Of a stretch of 64,000 nt of DNA, positions 23,201 to 35,990 are shown piece after piece; the stretch's first letter is position 1; every line of letters starts with the position of its first letter. A program made the position numbers and the translations under genes. The DNA is from Costus lasius. Taxonomy: Eukaryota; Streptophyta; Magnoliopsida; Zingiberales; Costaceae. The notes beneath the pieces are model-generated. The model ran no database searches. It was not told the DNA's origin and saw only the letters and a list, made by a program, of their open reading frames with translations. The DNA lies in contig CM050453.2 in the NCBI GenBank assembly GCA_027563935.2, positions 66,076,018 to 66,140,017 on the forward strand, in the 5' to 3' direction.

Positions 23201-24811
23201 AAGGCCAATGTGGTGGCGGATGCACTGAGTAGACATCCAGTTACTTCAGTAGCTGCACTACGGGTCAGTGAATGGCAGTTACTGCAGGAGTTCAGAGATC
23301 TCAGGATCAGTGTTTCTCCTAGAGTCCAGACTGGTTATGTGGCTTTTCTCAGAGTACAGTCTGCTTTGTTGCAGAAGATCAGAGATCAGCAGTCTGTGGA
23401 TCCGAGATTAGTTCAGATCAGGGATGGTCTGGTTGATGGCGCAGTTCAGGACTTTAGTGTGTCTGATGATGGTATTCTTCGGTTTCGTGGAAGGGTATGT
23501 GTCCCTGAGGAACCGAGCTTGAGGAAAGAAATATTGGAGGACAGCCATAACTCCAAATATTCTCTACATCCTGGTGTGACTAAGATGTATCAGGACCTTA
23601 AGAAAAATTTTTGGTGGCCGGGTATGAAGAAAGAAGTGCTTGATTTTGTCTCTAGTTGTTTGACCTGTCAGACTATAAAGGCTGAACATCAAAAGCCTGG
23701 TGGTTTGTTGCAGCCCCTTCCTATTCCTGAGTGGAAGTGGGAATGCATCAGTATGGATTTTGTATGTGGTTTGCCCAGAACCAGATTGGGTCATGATGCT
23801 ATTTGGGTGATTGTTGATAGACTTACTAAATCAGCCCATTTTCTCCCGATTAAGATGACTTATTCATTAGAGAGGCTGGCCAGATTGTACATTGATGAGA
23901 TAGTCAGACTACATGGAGTGCCAGTTGATATTGTGTCTGATAGGGATTCTCGATTTCTGTCCAGATTTTGGAGGAGTTTACAGGAGGGTTTGGGTACTAA
24001 GTTGAGTTTTAGTACCGCATACCATCCTCAGTCTGATGGCCAGACGGAGCGTACTATACAGACTCTAGAGGATTTGTTGAGAGCCTATGTGGTTGATTGG
24101 AGTTCTGAGTGGAACCGGGATCTATCTTTGATAGAATTCACTTATAATAATAGTTTCCACTCCAGTATTCAGATGGCTCCTTATGAGGCCTTGTATGGGA
24201 GAAGGTGTAGGACTCCCTTGTGTTGGGAGGAAACTGGTGACAGGATGATTTTGAGATCTGAGGCAGTTCAGGAGACTACTGATAAGGTCAGAGAGATTCA
24301 GGATAAACTGAAAATTTCTCGGGACAGACAGAAGAATTATGCTGATGACCGTCGTCGTCCTTTGGAGTTTATGGTAGGTGACCATGTGTTCTTGAAGGTG
24401 TCGCCTACTAAGGGTGTTATGAGGTTTGGCAAAAAGGGCAAGTTGAGCCCTAGGTTTGTAGGCCCTTTTGATATTGTTGAGAGAGTTGGTCCAGTGGCTT
24501 ACCGTTTAGCTTTACCTCCTGCTATGGACCATGTACATAATGTATTCCATGTCTCTGCTTTGAGGAAGTATCATCCTGATCCATCTCATGTGTTGGAGTT
24601 GGAACCTCTTCAGATTCAGAGTGACTTGACTTTTGAGGAAAGACCTCTCCGGATTGTGGATAGGAAGGATGAAGTTCTGAGGAACAAGACTATACCTTTG
24701 GTAAAGGTTATCTGGGGAAATCAATCAGTTGAAGAAGCAACTTGGGAGACTGAAGCTGATATGAGGAAAAATTATGCTTACCTCTTTGATGATATGGATG
24801 CTGAGCTTTAG
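20219..24811 (+). CDS. GypD gag-pol polyprotein, 1530 aa
   Basis: I chose ATG 20219 (MVRTRGN) because Tekay gag proteins begin this way; the frame is open from 20192. Order: gag domain (about residues 80-260); two CCHC knuckles, [14 protein letters not shown] (330-343) and [14 protein letters not shown]; protease with Asp413 in [11 protein letters not shown] with FIDD at about 747-750; RNase H with TDAS (Asp896); integrase with HPGVTKMY and CLTC zinc residues, then catalytic Asp1180, Asp about 1241 and Glu1277; and a C-terminal chromodomain (about 1455-1525, [13 protein letters not shown]), which steers integration to heterochromatin. No stop or frameshift. Odd point: the protease motif is D-P-G-A, where D-S-G-A or D-T-G-A is usual, which may weaken activity. 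Expressed from the upstream LTR as one RNA. Confidence 0.95.
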   Translation: MVRTRGNASDEGEQTPNLTRTIEALTGMVQQQGAMIERQAQMLQQQQTQHQEAQHQRLQQLTQERPQTTTRAVGDDSQEGAHRRYASLVSEFQKLGPSSFYGGSESSTAENWQLVLEKIFQVMRCSDEDKLCLSTYMMRGDADEWWKGVVRLAAERQETVDWPYFLSQFNEKYFPDSLVEDREVAFIHLEQGDMTVDQYELQFTKLGKYAPHLINTEKRRATKFLRGLRWDIREQVGAQHLETYVETVGRARTIERYIAERSSHAAVTVVPAAEAAVPQYGSGGKGKKYPGHKDYKKSRYKPYSYKAPQQSRDAPQQFRDARDARNVITCSHCGLKGHLVKDCHRKNGVCFRCKKPGHMAKDCKEPEIQPRGTDKPTVQTRVYAVAEKDTRASRSVVEGTLFVFDQLARILFDPGANLSFVSVKFAACLPVVPKMLDYAVSVSTPLGKSLSTDTVCADCVVHVEGYEFLVDLILLDMQDYDVILGMDWLSSHHASVDCFEKVITLNMFDGNRIFVRGLVSDQGPHVISFLQARKLLASGCKGYLAHVKVQDDSTSDLTQMAVVKEFPDVFSEEFSGLPPVREVEFGIELAPGTAPISRAPYRMATSELAELKKQLEELLEKGYIRPSASPWGAPVLFVKKKDGTLRMCIDYRQLNQVTIKNKYPLPRIDDLFDQLQGATVFSKIDLRSGYYQLRVKDEDIFKTAFRTRYGHFEFLVMPFGLTNAPAVFMDLMNRVFHELLDSCVVVFIDDILVYSRTTSDHVSDLRKVLEVLRKNRLYAKASKCEFWLEKISFLGHVISGQGVSVDPVKVQAILDWGRPTSATEIRSFLGLAGYYRRFVEGFSKLAGPLTKLTRKEAKFIWDDKCEESFQELRRRLTSTPILIIPSDGERFTVYTDASGKGLGCVLMQKGSVVAYASRQLKEYELNYPTHDLELAAVVFALKIWRHYLLGQEFDLFTDHQSLKYIFTQKELNMRQRRWMELIKDYDFSIQYQAGKANVVADALSRHPVTSVAALRVSEWQLLQEFRDLRISVSPRVQTGYVAFLRVQSALLQKIRDQQSVDPRLVQIRDGLVDGAVQDFSVSDDGILRFRGRVCVPEEPSLRKEILEDSHNSKYSLHPGVTKMYQDLKKNFWWPGMKKEVLDFVSSCLTCQTIKAEHQKPGGLLQPLPIPEWKWECISMDFVCGLPRTRLGHDAIWVIVDRLTKSAHFLPIKMTYSLERLARLYIDEIVRLHGVPVDIVSDRDSRFLSRFWRSLQEGLGTKLSFSTAYHPQSDGQTERTIQTLEDLLRAYVVDWSSEWNRDLSLIEFTYNNSFHSSIQMAPYEALYGRRCRTPLCWEETGDRMILRSEAVQETTDKVREIQDKLKISRDRQKNYADDRRRPLEFMVGDHVFLKVSPTKGVMRFGKKGKLSPRFVGPFDIVERVGPVAYRLALPPAMDHVHNVFHVSALRKYHPDPSHVLELEPLQIQSDLTFEERPLRIVDRKDEVLRNKTIPLVKVIWGNQSVEEATWETEADMRKNYAYLFDDMDAEL

Positions 24812-24827
24812 AGGACTAAAGCTTTAT

Positions 24828-24840
24828 AAGGAGGGAGGAA
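24828..24840 (+). other. GypD polypurine tract
   Basis: AAGGAGGGAGGAA directly abuts the 3' LTR, the expected primer for plus-strand DNA synthesis. Confidence 0.9.
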
Positions 24841-27800
24841 TGTAAGATCCAAGGATCTTAAGTTCTGGTAAGCATTATTTTCTATGATAAATTATGATAA
24901 AGTATTGATTTAAATAAAGTTATCGATTATGATATTTTCTATGTATTGGTTGTTGATAGTTAATTAATTAGAAATTATTTATTTGATTGTTGGCTGTTAA
25001 ATTATGATAATTTATTATGGGTTGTTCATGATAAATTAATTAGGAATTATGGTTGTAAATTGTGAGTTAATTAATTAGACCTTATTGGTTAATTAATTTA
25101 ATCCTTATTGGATGTTAACTTAAATTCTTATTGGATTTTCGGTTAAGTGATTGGTTATTGGATAAGTTAATTAAATTAATTGGTTAACTATGGGATATTG
25201 GAATAAAAATTCGAATTAGCTAATTGGGTTTGAAAATTCGAAATTATTAGTTAAGTGGGTTAAACCTATTGGAATTAATGGGTTATAGGGTTTAAAATTT
25301 AGAAACCCAAAGTTTAAGTGGTAAATTCGACTAGGGTGAGATTATTGGCGATTTTGGAGTCTTGAGAGAATTAAGGTGGCGGCTTGGAAGAACTTGGCGA
25401 CTCTTGGAAAGCTTGGAGGCGATTTTTTGGTGTTCTTCCTTCATCTTCTTCCCCTTGACGAATTTTCCTTGAGGTGAAACTTTCTTGGCGATTCTTGGAG
25501 ATCCTTTGGGTGACTTCAAAAGCTTTGGACGATTTCTTTTGTGGAGAATTTTCGATTTAAGAGGTGAGTGGAGTGTCTAATTGATTGCTATCTATTTGTT
25601 TGTGTTAATTGATGTATTAGATGAGACATTTGTTTGTTGGAAACATTATCATGCTAAAACCGAAATTCAGGATTTCACTATGATGAAAACCGAATTTTTG
25701 TAAAGATGATTATATGATGAAAACCGAATTTTGACAAAGGTAATTATATGATGAAAATTGAATTTAAGGCATTAGTTGTTCTTCATGTGAAAAACCGAAA
25801 ATTACAAGAAGGTATATATCATGTAAATTGTTGTAAAAACCGAATTAATCTTGGTGTTTGTTTAACCGAAATTTGTATGAAATTTAAGGTATTTTGGTAG
25901 TATTAAATCATTGAACATTGAGCATGAATTTCTTGTTAATTAGGTATTTTATAAAGAATTTTAGTAATATTAAACCAATGATTTTTTGTAGCCGAAACAT
26001 TGTTAATTGTAGTTAAACCGAAATTTGATAATTGTATTTAACATGTTTACATATGGTAATTTGTGGTAATTGTGGTAATTTGTAAAGTAAATTATAAGAA
26101 TATATGTTTTACATTTTATGCTCATTTTATGAATGCCTGTTTTAATTTTATGTTCTTTGTGGGTGTAACTTGTATTTTTGTCTGAGACAAATCTGGGTGA
26201 TAACATAGAAAAATTTGATTAAACTAACCAGCATGAAATATAAGGACTACACTATATGATCTTCATTATGTGACCTTTGGAATTTTATGTTGATCATTAT
26301 GTGATTATGTGAAATATGAATATTATGTGATTATGTGAATTTCGAAAATTATGTTGATATGGGGTTTTCGAATATTATCTGTGATGATCATGTGATGGTT
26401 AGGACTAAGGCTAGGTGTAACTATGAACTCAAGGGGATAGTCCTTATGTGATATGTTAAGGGTCTGAATTTCAGCCCTGTATTGTGATATGTGAGGGGGT
26501 TGATGATCAGCCTGCCTATTATGATTATTGTGATGGGGGTTGATGCTCAGCCTGCCCGATGTGATTTTTTTGTGATGACTATCCTAGAGTCTAGTTGACA
26601 CTTAGGAGTCCGTTTATGTGACCTTTGTGAAATATGTCCACCCTTGTGAAATATGAAATAAGATGTGTCTGTTGTCCAGTAGGAACCTTTTGGGAGAACG
26701 GGTTTTGACGCAAAGTGCCATGTCTTGGTCAGACAGGGGCCACCTCTTGATGTCACTACTCTTTTATGTGTTGGGAATGATATAAGACCCAAAGTGCCAT
26801 GTCTTGGTCAGACAGGGGCCACCTCTTGATGTCATCATTCTCGTTTTATGTTATGGCGTGATAGACCAGCGTGCCACGTCGTGACCTGACGGGGGCCACC
26901 TCCTGATTCTATTCTCGTTTTATGTTATGGCGTGATAGACCAGCGTGCCACGTCGTGACCTGACGGGGGCCACCTCCTGATTCTATTCACTGTCCATGTT
27001 TATGTGTTGCACGAGATTTTGCAGCTCCCAGTGCTTTGGCCAAGCCGGGTTAGACCATATTGGTCACTTTGTGAATATGCTGGACAACTAGGTTAATTAA
27101 GTATGGTGTGTTTAGTTGGTTTAGAATATGTGTGTTCAGTTGGTTTAGAGTATAACTCTAGAACCTGAGGTTATTATATGTTGGTGTGTATATTTTTGGC
27201 TGCTTATATGACTTTTGCATTGAATTTGTTATTATGTGTTGACATGATATCCTGTTAAAGATTTTTAAAATAATCTGCATATGTTTTTGAGAGTATGTTA
27301 TGGATGGTCAATTAGACTATCCACTCACTGGGCTGTGTAGCTCACCCCTCACTATTTTCAGGTGTAGAGCAGGGGCGCAGTTAGCATTATAGGGATGCTG
27401 TGAATTATGCTTAATGTATTTATGCTTATGATGCCGGTTGTGGCTAAATTCTATGAATTATGTGAACCATGTGATGTGAACTATGTGAATTTGTGTTGCC
27501 AGATCGTGGCAGTTAACTGAGTTGGATTTTTGTGTCACCGCGGGCTTCGGCCTGGTTTCGGTGTTTGGTATTAGTTTATAAAATCGATTTTGTGGATTTG
27601 TTTTGAAATTGAAGTTGATGTGTATTTTTGCAATCGGTTTTGAGATAACTGTAACGTGCATATGTCTAGTGCACGTATTGCGTGGTGGCAGGTACCTTTA
27701 TGTGATTTATGAGATTTGTGATTCGAAGATTTTATGTGTTTGGAGTTTTGAAAATTTTCAGATCGTGTTTTTCTTGAACTCGGTTTTACCTAGCATTTGA

Positions 27801-27875
27801 TCGATCTTATATGAAACATCCGTATCATTTGTGAATTGTGTTATTTGCTTGGGGTTAAGTATGTGGGATGTTACA
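24841..27875 (+). repeat. GypD 3' LTR
   Basis: 3035 bp, the same as the 5' LTR apart from one base I noticed (about 26119). Tandem units start near 26715, 26794, 26871 and 26945. Confidence 0.95.
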
Positions 27876-28543
27876 ATAATCCTAGCCATTGCCCTAACCG
27901 CCTCTTGTCCTATTAATAGGACCCTTGTCGCCCCACTAAAAGGTTGATTTGTGCGGACAACATCTAGGAGGGGTGATATATCTCTTGGAGAGACTTGGAG
28001 TGCAAGGGGCGAGAGTAAATAAGGCTTGGCGCAAATTTCTTCCTTGGAGCTGCAAGTTCTTCCTCTCCCTCTCTTCTTGGTGCAAGGACTCTTAGTGCTT
28101 GGTGGCATCTCCTTGCCACAAGCTCTCTCCCTTCCTTGGCCATAGGCCACCTTGCTTGAAGGTGGCGCAAGCAAAGAAGAAGAAAGGAAGCAACTTGGCG
28201 GCATCATCTTCCTCCTCATCTCCTCTTGGCGCTTTAATCTTGGAGGTGGCGCAAGAGAAGTAAAGATACCATAAGGCTTGATTCTCTTCCTGAGGCTAGC
28301 ACCAAGCGTGGAAGGGAGCAACGATCAAGGAGTCGATGCGTGGATACTTGTAGAGGGCGAACACTTGGGCGCCTTCAACATGGCTTCGACATCTAGACAA
28401 GCAAAAGAGGTACATCTCTAACACATCCTTGTGTCTTCTCTCTCGCATGGATCCTTGGGACTGGAATGTGTTTCGGGTGTAATGCTTCTTCCGCTGCATC
28501 CTGGGACTGCAAAATTTTAAATTACACCCGGCATTCCCTAACA
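27876..28543 (+). repeat. CopC 5' LTR, second part
   Basis: Begins with the GypD TSD ATAAT, continues the CopC LTR, and ends ...GCATTCCCTAACA just before the PBS. The 68- to 187-codon frames seen here on the minus strand are LTR translations. Confidence 0.85.
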
Positions 28544-28544
28544 G

Positions 28545-28556
28545 TGGTATCAGAGC
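28545..28556 (+). other. CopC primer-binding site
   Basis: TGGTATCAGAGC, a perfect initiator-Met tRNA type, one base after the LTR. Confidence 0.9.
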
Positions 28557-30060
28557 TACTTGCGAGAAACACAAGGTGTACGTTTGCTTGTGTGAAAAAT
28601 TTTTAGAAAATTTTTCGTTCATCCATGCGCGTTTAACCTAGAAGGCGCTTTCATCCAAACTTCTTTCATCAATTTTTATGGCCGAAATTTGGATTGTGTT
28701 TATGATGGATTTAAGACCAAAGGCGCATGTAGTTTTGTCAAGTAGGACGGGCATTGTGTCTTCGGACTGGCCAAGTCTCTTGATCTGACAAAATTGCCAG
28801 CCGATAGGGTCCATGAAATCATCATGAAACTTGATCCCAATTTTAGCATAAATTTGATTAAGAGAGTGATTTGGATGGAGTTGGCGCATAAGGTGATAAA
28901 ATTTGATTATTACGGTTTTTCAATTTTATATATGCGCCACTTGTCTCTTCCATGGGTTGATATGGTCATAGCGAGTGCCCTCCTGTGTTGTGATGTGGAA
29001 GCATGTTTCCACCTGTGATGAATGCTTGTAAAATCTTTCTACCACCTGCGTGTGGTTCTCCCCCTTCTTGATGTAAAATTTTCATCTTTCCTTAGAATAG
29101 ATGTAGAATTGTTTACATGAGATAGGTTAAGGTTCATCAAAGACAACAAGGAGCCTCCTTCAATCAGAGTCAGAAGTGGTACCAGCTTTGGAAGCATGGT
29201 GATGGACTTGCGGATGAAGGAAGGACACTTGCTTTTAGCTTCTGGCATGGGCTGATTTGCTTCAGGGACTCGCAACCCTTGGATGCACAATAACATGTCA
29301 CATGGCTCGTGACAAGTTATGTGTATGAAAAGGGCTATGACCATATCGACCAAAATAGCATGCCTGTGATGGTTTATTATTTTGTCCATAGCATGCCTGT
29401 GATGTTTTTCCTTTGCTGCCATAACCGTAGGAAAACTGCATGCTAGAAAAGAATAAAACAAACATGCAAAAACTCTCAATACAATATCAAGTCGATAGCC
29501 TTCTAACGCGTAGCCCTCATCAAACTATCGATCGGTAGTGTTGTGAACTGTTTCCCACCCTCGTGGGACACACCCACTTATCTTTAGAAGGTGTGTGGTG
29601 ACAATGATTTCCCCAGTCCAGTTTTAACCTGGGCGTGCCTTCGCAAGGAAATTTGTTGGCCCTGGGCATAACGGTTAGGACCAGACTTGACTAGTTTTTC
29701 ATATGTCGTTGACATGATGAATTACTAGAGGCAGCTGTTGAGAGGATAGGGTTTTGTGTTGTATCCAGCCCTCGCTGGGCACAAGGCACCTAGTCTGTCT
29801 CAACTAAGAGGAATTGTGCATGGCACAATTGGCTGGCATGCCTACCTAAGGAAGCATGAGACTCTCTGTGCATCTCAACTCACCCTCGTGAGTCGCGGAG
29901 ACCTTATGTGAAATTAGGATCCTACTCACTTATCTCCATGTTGAGTTAGAGAGTTCTCAACTTGTTTTGGAAGTAGTGGGTGCTTAGAATTTAATTAAAA
30001 GTCCTTGTTAAGTGCTTTATCATTGTACTTACTTTACTTATTTGCTTATTGTAGAAGGCA
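28557..30060 (+). other. CopC 5' leader with three hairpins
   Basis: Untranslated leader of about 1.5 kb. It holds three short stem-loops, each with loop CCTC: 29553-29568, 29765-29778 and 29878-29893. Their spacing matches hairpins in the CopA and CopB leaders. It ends in a pyrimidine-rich ttgcttattgtag that resembles a splice acceptor just before the gag frame. Confidence 0.7.
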
Positions 30061-30328
30061 TCTCCTGATCTAAGATTGAAACTTTATAAACATAAACTGG
30101 ATGGGACAAATTGGACAAAATGGTTCAAGATTTTGTCCAAGATACTGGAACAAGAAAATAAGGTGCATCTTCTTGAAAGACCTCCATCCCAGCCCAGTGT
30201 GTATTTCACTAATGACTGGGAGTGGAATGTCTATCTTGAACATTGTGAAGATAACGATCAGTACACTGCTCTTGTCTTAGAGTGCATGACCCCAGAGGTC
30301 AAGGTTGAATGTGATCAGATGGGGATCT
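30061..30328 (+). pseudogene. CopC gag, N-terminal fragment
   Basis: The frame reads KLYKHKLDGTNWTKWFKI, LLERPPSQP, aligning with the gag start of CopA (FAGPNFSDWFGHLKIVLK; LETAIPPQP). No ATG remains at the homologous start. Cut by CopB after the TSD GATCT (30324-30328), and the frame resumes at 45006 (YDLIIHLKGLF). Confidence 0.8.
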
Positions 30329-32018
30329 TGAAAGTCCCTTGAACAAGGGGAGGGCGAAACCCTAATAGGCGCATATGAAGGTTTTGATGCAGCGGAAGGG
30401 GTTTCTAGGATCTATGCATGTAATATGATCAACATAAATCGATTTCAAAGATCAGAGAAGAAATCATACCGATGCCATTGTATGGATGGCGACTTGGAAG
30501 CAGAGAGTGAAGTCGCTCTCCTCCAGAGAAGACGCACACAAGATGTGATCGCCTACTCCCTTAGTGCTCCTTGTGCTAGCAAGGTTCTAAGGAGTCCTTG
30601 TCGAATGGAAGGGAAGAGAATCCTTTGCTTGGCGATTTCTTCCTTCTCCTTTTTCGTCAACCTCTTCACCACACACGAGAGAGAGCTTGTTGGCGACGAG
30701 AGAGAGGAGAGGCGAGAGAGTAGAGCGTCTTAGGCGTGAACGTGAGGCGTTCCCACGTTTAGAAGTCATGGCTTCTAAAATTAGTAAACCCCAAACGTTC
30801 ATGCGACCATGGGTTCACCCCCATGCGCAAACTCATCTTCCCTTGAACCATGCGCTCACTCAATGAGCTGGTTCAATTTGGTTTGGTCCAAAGACCAATT
30901 AACCCAAGCGATATGGTCTAGACCACATTAAACCCTAAGGTTCTTGATCTAACCGTTGATCTCTTGATGCTACTGATCTCACTGATCTAGCATCCATTCT
31001 CTCGATCGAAGCTTACCGATCTCAAACCCTAATCAATCAAACATGATCAGACCAGATCTCACTTACAATCAGAGATTAAATCCCTTTAAACTGAATCCAG
31101 ACAATTCAGTCCATACAATCTGACTTAAGTAAGCCATATCATCAAATTGTGCGACCCTGAGGGTTTCCTTTAAATGTCGGTAACGATAACTCACGTTATC
31201 ACGATCAGTGAGGGGTATCTAGCAACACATCACTGTCTCCCGATATAAAGAAAAGAGTCTTCCAAGACTACACCCAAACCACAGCACAAGTGTGAATCCA
31301 CTTCACGAGGCATGCAAGTTTCCTTTGCCACTGGATGTTCTTATTGGACAAGCGTGTCAAGCTTGTAGCTCCAATATGATGAGCATGATTAGATCAGATG
31401 ATCATAGTCACCTGGGTATGGCCATACACTTTCTCAATCATCTCATCCAGGGGGGCCCCTTTAGAACATCACACTCCAATCAAGGAGACGGCAATCCTAT
31501 ATCTATTACTAGTGCCCTAACATGACTCAAGCTCACCATCCAAGATAGTCTATAACCATTATGTTTCAAATGATATTGAACTATCTCAAAACAATGACAA
31601 TCATCATTTAGAAACACAAGTGATCTCAAGTCAGAGGAAATGTGCCACTTGTTGCAATCAAGGATTATTCACATTGTGACAAGCAATTGAATATCCTAGT
31701 AGGGTCTGTCCAGTACATCCAATGTACCCATGAGTCTACATCTTATTCCATGCTCGAAGCATCCTATAAGATTAGAACACATATTAGTCTCAATCATATC
31801 AAGGCTGTCTCATGTTCACCAAGATATCTCGACTAAGGACATTACAGCATGTCAGCCTAGCTGAACACCATTGAGACATTATTCAGAAGTACAATAATTG
31901 CAGCAGATAACGTAACAACGTGAATAACAACCATTGCCTTTATAAACATAATAGTTTATACATGATACTGTTACAATCCCAAGGCCTCAAACATTAGCCT
32001 TAAGGGCATACCCCAACA
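30329..32018 (-). repeat. CopB 3' LTR (left)
   Basis: 1690 bp; on the minus strand TGTTGGGGTATGCC...GGGACTTTCA. Conserved stem-loop at 31206-31235. It differs from the right LTR at a few sites, for example cccatgag here versus ccccatgag at about 44708. Confidence 0.95.
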
Positions 32019-32032
32019 ATCTCCCACTTGCA
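32019..32032 (-). other. CopB polypurine tract
   Basis: The minus strand reads GCAAGTGGGAGAT next to the LTR, the same as in CopA. Confidence 0.85.
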
Positions 32033-32038
32033 CTTAAT

Positions 32039-32632
32039 CTAATGGTTGAGGAATCTCAAACCCATATTATTACAGTGCTGCTCATGCTTCTGCTGCGCCA
32101 GAGGCTTAGTAAGCGGGTCTGCCAGATTGTCATCTGTATGAACCTTGCAGACTTTGATCTCGCCACGATCTATGATCTCCCTGATCAAGTGAAACCGCCT
32201 CTGTATGTGCTTGGACTTCTGGTGCGATCGCGGTTCCCTAACTGTGTAGATCTTCACACCTAATACATAGGCTGCTTCTCCTAAATCTTTCATCTGGAAA
32301 CATTTCCTTAACCATGCCTTAACCGCATGCATTTCAGGAATGTCATTTCCAATGATCAAGATATCATCGACGTAGAGGACTAGGAAAGTAATCACGCTCC
32401 CACTAAACCTCTTATATACACACGGGTCATCTTCATTCTTGATGAAACCAAATTCACTGATTGATTCATCAAAACGAATATTCCAGCTTCTAGATGCTTG
32501 TTTAAGTCCATAAATGGACTTATTTAATTTGCATATTTTATGACAATCTGATGGATTAGTGAAACCTTCAGGTTGTGTCATATACACATCCTCATCCAGA
32601 TTTCCATTAAGGAAAGCGGTCTTCACATCCAT
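32039..32632 (-). pseudogene. CopB pol C-terminal part, internal deletion
   Basis: 197 codons. It has MDVKTAFLNGNL and the RT active site YVDD, then after GVKIY jumps to REPRSHQKSKHIQ near the RNase H end. About 210 residues present in CopA (RT thumb and most of RNase H, including the TDAS and DNT acidic residues) are missing. It is separated from the upstream frame by a 7 bp deletion near 32663. Confidence 0.9.
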
Positions 32633-32661
32633 TTGCCAGATCTCATAATCATAATATGCTG

Positions 32662-35265
32662 CTAAAGAATCCGAATAGACTTAAACATGGCTACAGGTGA
32701 GAAAGTTTCATCATAATCTATCCCGTAGATTTGTTTGAAACCTTTCGCAACTAGCCTGCCTTTATAGGTAACCACGTTACCATCCATGTCAATCTTCTTC
32801 TTGAAGATCCATTTACAGCCTATAGGGATAACTCCCGGAGGCGGATCAACCAAATCCCAAACTTGGTTATCTAACATGGAGTCCATCTCGGCTCGCATAG
32901 CTTCAAGCCATCTAGCTGAGTCCGGTCCACTGACCGCATCCGCATAAGTAAGGGGTTCATCATTATCAATGATGTAGACTCCGTCATAGCGCTCAGGCTG
33001 TCGACGGATCCTTCCCGATCTTCGCGGTTCCCGTGATATCTGAGCCTCAGGTTGTTCAATAACCTGATCTACCAGCTCAGGCTCATCCAACTGTGCTTGA
33101 CTACTTTGTCCTTCTGCTGGATTCTCATCCAGCTTTATTTCTTTCCCACTGGCCTCTTGCAGAAGAAACTCCTTCTCAAGAAAAATGGCCGTCCGAGCAA
33201 CAAATACCTTGTTCTCCTTGGGATCGTAGAAATAATAACCCTTAGTTTCCTTAGGGTAACCGACAAAGATACATTTGTCAGATCTGCTCTCTAGTTTCCC
33301 AGAGGCGAGCTTTTTAACATAAGCCTCGCAGCCCCAGATCTTAATAAATGTCAAGCTAGGCTGTTTCCCATACCATAATTCATATGGGGTCTTTGAAACT
33401 GCCTTGGATGGCACTCGGTTTAGTACCTTTGCAGCTGTCTCCAGTGCAAATCCCCAAAAGGAGTAAGGTAGAGTAGCTTGACTCATCATAGAACGAACCA
33501 TATCCAATAAGGTTCTGTTCCTCCTCTCAGACACACCATTCCATTGCGGTGTTCCTGGTGGAGTGAGCTGTGAGATAATCCCACACTCCTTTAGATAGTC
33601 AGTAAACTCTCGACTTAGGTATTCTCCACCTCGATCAGAACGAAGTGCCTTGATATTTCGGCCTAGCTGATTCTGTACTTCATTCTTGAACTCTTTGAAC
33701 TTATCAAATGATTCACTTTTATGTCTCATAAGATAGACATAACCATACCTACTGAAATCATCAGTGAAGGTAATGAAGTATTGATAGCCACCTCTGGCAT
33801 GTTTACTAAATGGCCCACACACATCACTGTGTATAAGGTCAAGTAAACCTGAAGCCCTTTTACCTTTGTTAAGAAAAGGAGACTTCGTCATTTTGCCCAT
33901 TAAACAAGCTTTGCATGTATCAATCTCCTCATAGGAGAATGATCCCAGCAGTCCATGATCATGCAACCGCTTAATGCGCTTCTTGTTAATATGGCCTAAA
34001 CGACTATGCCATAGCAAGGTGCTGTCATCAGCATACTTGGCTTTCTTATTATCAATGTTTTGTATAGAACATTCCATGTCCAACATGAATAACCCATTGC
34101 TAATTGACCGAGTAGCATAAACAATATTATCTAAAGATAAAACACACTTTGAAATATTGCATTCAAAGGAAAACCCTTTCCTGACAAGAGCAGGAATAGA
34201 GATAATATTTTTAGTAATGCTGGGAACAAAGTAACAATTGTTCAGTTCCAATACAAGTCCAGATGGTAATGAGATGTAATATTCTCCTACAGCAACAGCA
34301 GCAACCCGTGCCCCGTTTCCAACGCGTAGGTCCACCTCATGCTGTCCCACCTGTCTTCTTCTCTTGAGTTCCTGTACATTTGAACAAATGTGAACTCCAC
34401 ATGTAGTGTCCAACACCCATGATATAGAAGAAGAAAACATGACCTCAGTCACAAAAATACCTGAGCCAGAAGCGATGCTTCCCCTCTTGTCTCCCTGGAG
34501 TGCTTTACAGTCCTTTTTCCAGTGACCCAGCTGGCCACAGTGGAAACATCTGTATTCCTTCGACCGCTTGACCTTTTGCTTCAGAGCCTTGCTGTAGTTC
34601 TTGACTGGGGCTTTGCCCTTCTTCCCCTTCTTCTTGTTCCTAGAAGGAACCATTAAGACAGAGGTTGAAGGCTTTCCCTTCAGAGTTTCCTCCGTAGTCA
34701 AGAGCATATTTAGCAACTCTGCCGGAGTACAGTCGATTTTGTTCATATTAAAGTTAATGATGAACGCATCGAAAGAGGGCGGTAGAGACTGCAGAATAAT
34801 ATCTACAGCAAGCTCCTGATTGATGGTATGTCCCAGTTTCTCTAGAGCCTCCTTGTGCCCAATCATCTTGAGCACGTGAGCTCCCACTGGACTCCCTTCA
34901 GCCAGTTTGCTCTGAAAGAATAGCTTGGTCAAGTTATAGCGCTCAGTCCTCGCTTGTGCAGCATACAGCATCTTGAGGTTTGCTATAATTTCTATAGCCG
35001 ACATATCCTCATGCTGACGCTGCAGCGGTGGCGTCATAGACGCTTGCATCAGGCAAGCGACATCAATGCTATCATTGACATGCTTTTCATAGGCTTCCCG
35101 AACCGCCCTTGCGGCGTTCGGAGCGGGTTGAGGCGGTATCGCCGTCTCGAGGACATACAGTTTCCTCTCTGCCTTAAGAACAATCTTAAGGTGTCCGTAC
35201 CAGTCTGAGAAGTTTGGTCCAGCAAACTTCTCCCTTTCCAGTAGGGATCGCACATTGAAGTTCAT
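32662..35265 (-). pseudogene. CopB gag-pol, minus-sense copy (867 codons)
   Basis: An open frame from MNFNVRSLLEREKF through gag, the CCHC knuckle (CFHCGQLGHWKKDC), the protease-type motif VLDTTCGVH (CopA has DTAC), the integrase zinc and core motifs (HSRLGH, SDRGGEY, GVSERRNRT) and the start of RT (CKWIFKKK). It ends prematurely at SIRIL because 7 bases found in CopA are missing near 32663. It is the left arm of the large inverted repeat. Confidence 0.9.
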
Positions 35266-35990
35266 GGTGTTCGTTGCTGCAGGAATCTACAACAATGCAA
35301 GAACAGCAAGGTCAGTATCAATGTATAGAATCAATCCAGGACTTAAGAAAGATTCTTTTCTCACTATTTTATCTGACTGAAAAATCCAAGAAAACAGTCC
35401 GAAAGAGTAACACTCTTTTAGTGAGATGGGATCCAGATTTCATACTTGGTCTCCGCGTCCCGCTCAGGCGAGATAAGATGCACAGAGAGTACAAGCACTA
35501 ATTTCTGGTAGGCAGTCCCTGCCAATCGCCAACCCGTGCAATTCCCCTTCATCAGGGCAATCCAGCAGACTGTGCCAACTGAGTTGGTACAACACAGTCT
35601 CTGATCCCACAGATGGCTGTCTTCATATAGCTAACATATGCCCCATATGTAGCCTACATGGTCAAGCGGACCTGACCTACTCCCTGGACCACCACGTGCT
35701 ATGCTGAGCAACGAGAAGCGATAAATCCCTTCTCTGTAACACGCAGGTGTAATCCCACACCGTCTGAAGATAGATGGGCGTGCCCACTGAGTGGGTACAA
35801 CACGGCCCCAACGATAGTCAGAACAGCGAGGTTTCGCGTCAGAAGGCTTTACGTGCTTGATATTTAACGATGGATTTTAATGGTCTTTTATCTTCTCAAC
35901 TATCATGCAATTCCTATGGTGATAGCAGAAGATAAATAAATCATGCAATTCTAATTATATAAACAATAAATAGAAAGCATGCTGATCTTA
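35266..35990 (-). other. CopB leader, minus-sense partial copy
   Basis: Homologous to the gag-proximal part of the leaders at 38127-38851 and 51512-52240. The three small hairpins are present at 35459-35472, 35575-35587 and 35783-35795. It breaks off at 35990, where an out-of-place protease fragment begins. Confidence 0.85.

Larger units (their letters stand above)
17035..27875 (+). mobile_element. GypD, intact Tekay/Del-type chromovirus
   Basis: A complete element: LTR 17035-20069, PBS 20073-20084, one gag-pol ORF 20219-24811, PPT 24828-24840, LTR 24841-27875. TSD ATAAT at 17030-17034 and 27876-27880. Both LTRs are 3035 bp, and the only difference I saw is G/C at about 18313 versus 26119. 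The long LTR, MVRTRG start and C-terminal chromodomain point to the Tekay (Del) lineage. Confidence 0.95.

Noticed and set aside
17035..27875. GypD as an assembly duplication (two near-identical 3 kb blocks)
   Set aside because: The two blocks are LTRs flanking PBS, gag-pol and PPT with a TSD, and carry a base difference.
27758..28321. 187-codon minus-strand ORF
   Set aside because: It spans the GypD/CopC LTR junction; its start and end lie in different elements and it has no domain. Chance frame.
31292..31525. 77-codon ORF repeated at 44273-44506
   Set aside because: Repeats because it lies in both CopB LTRs; LTR translation only.
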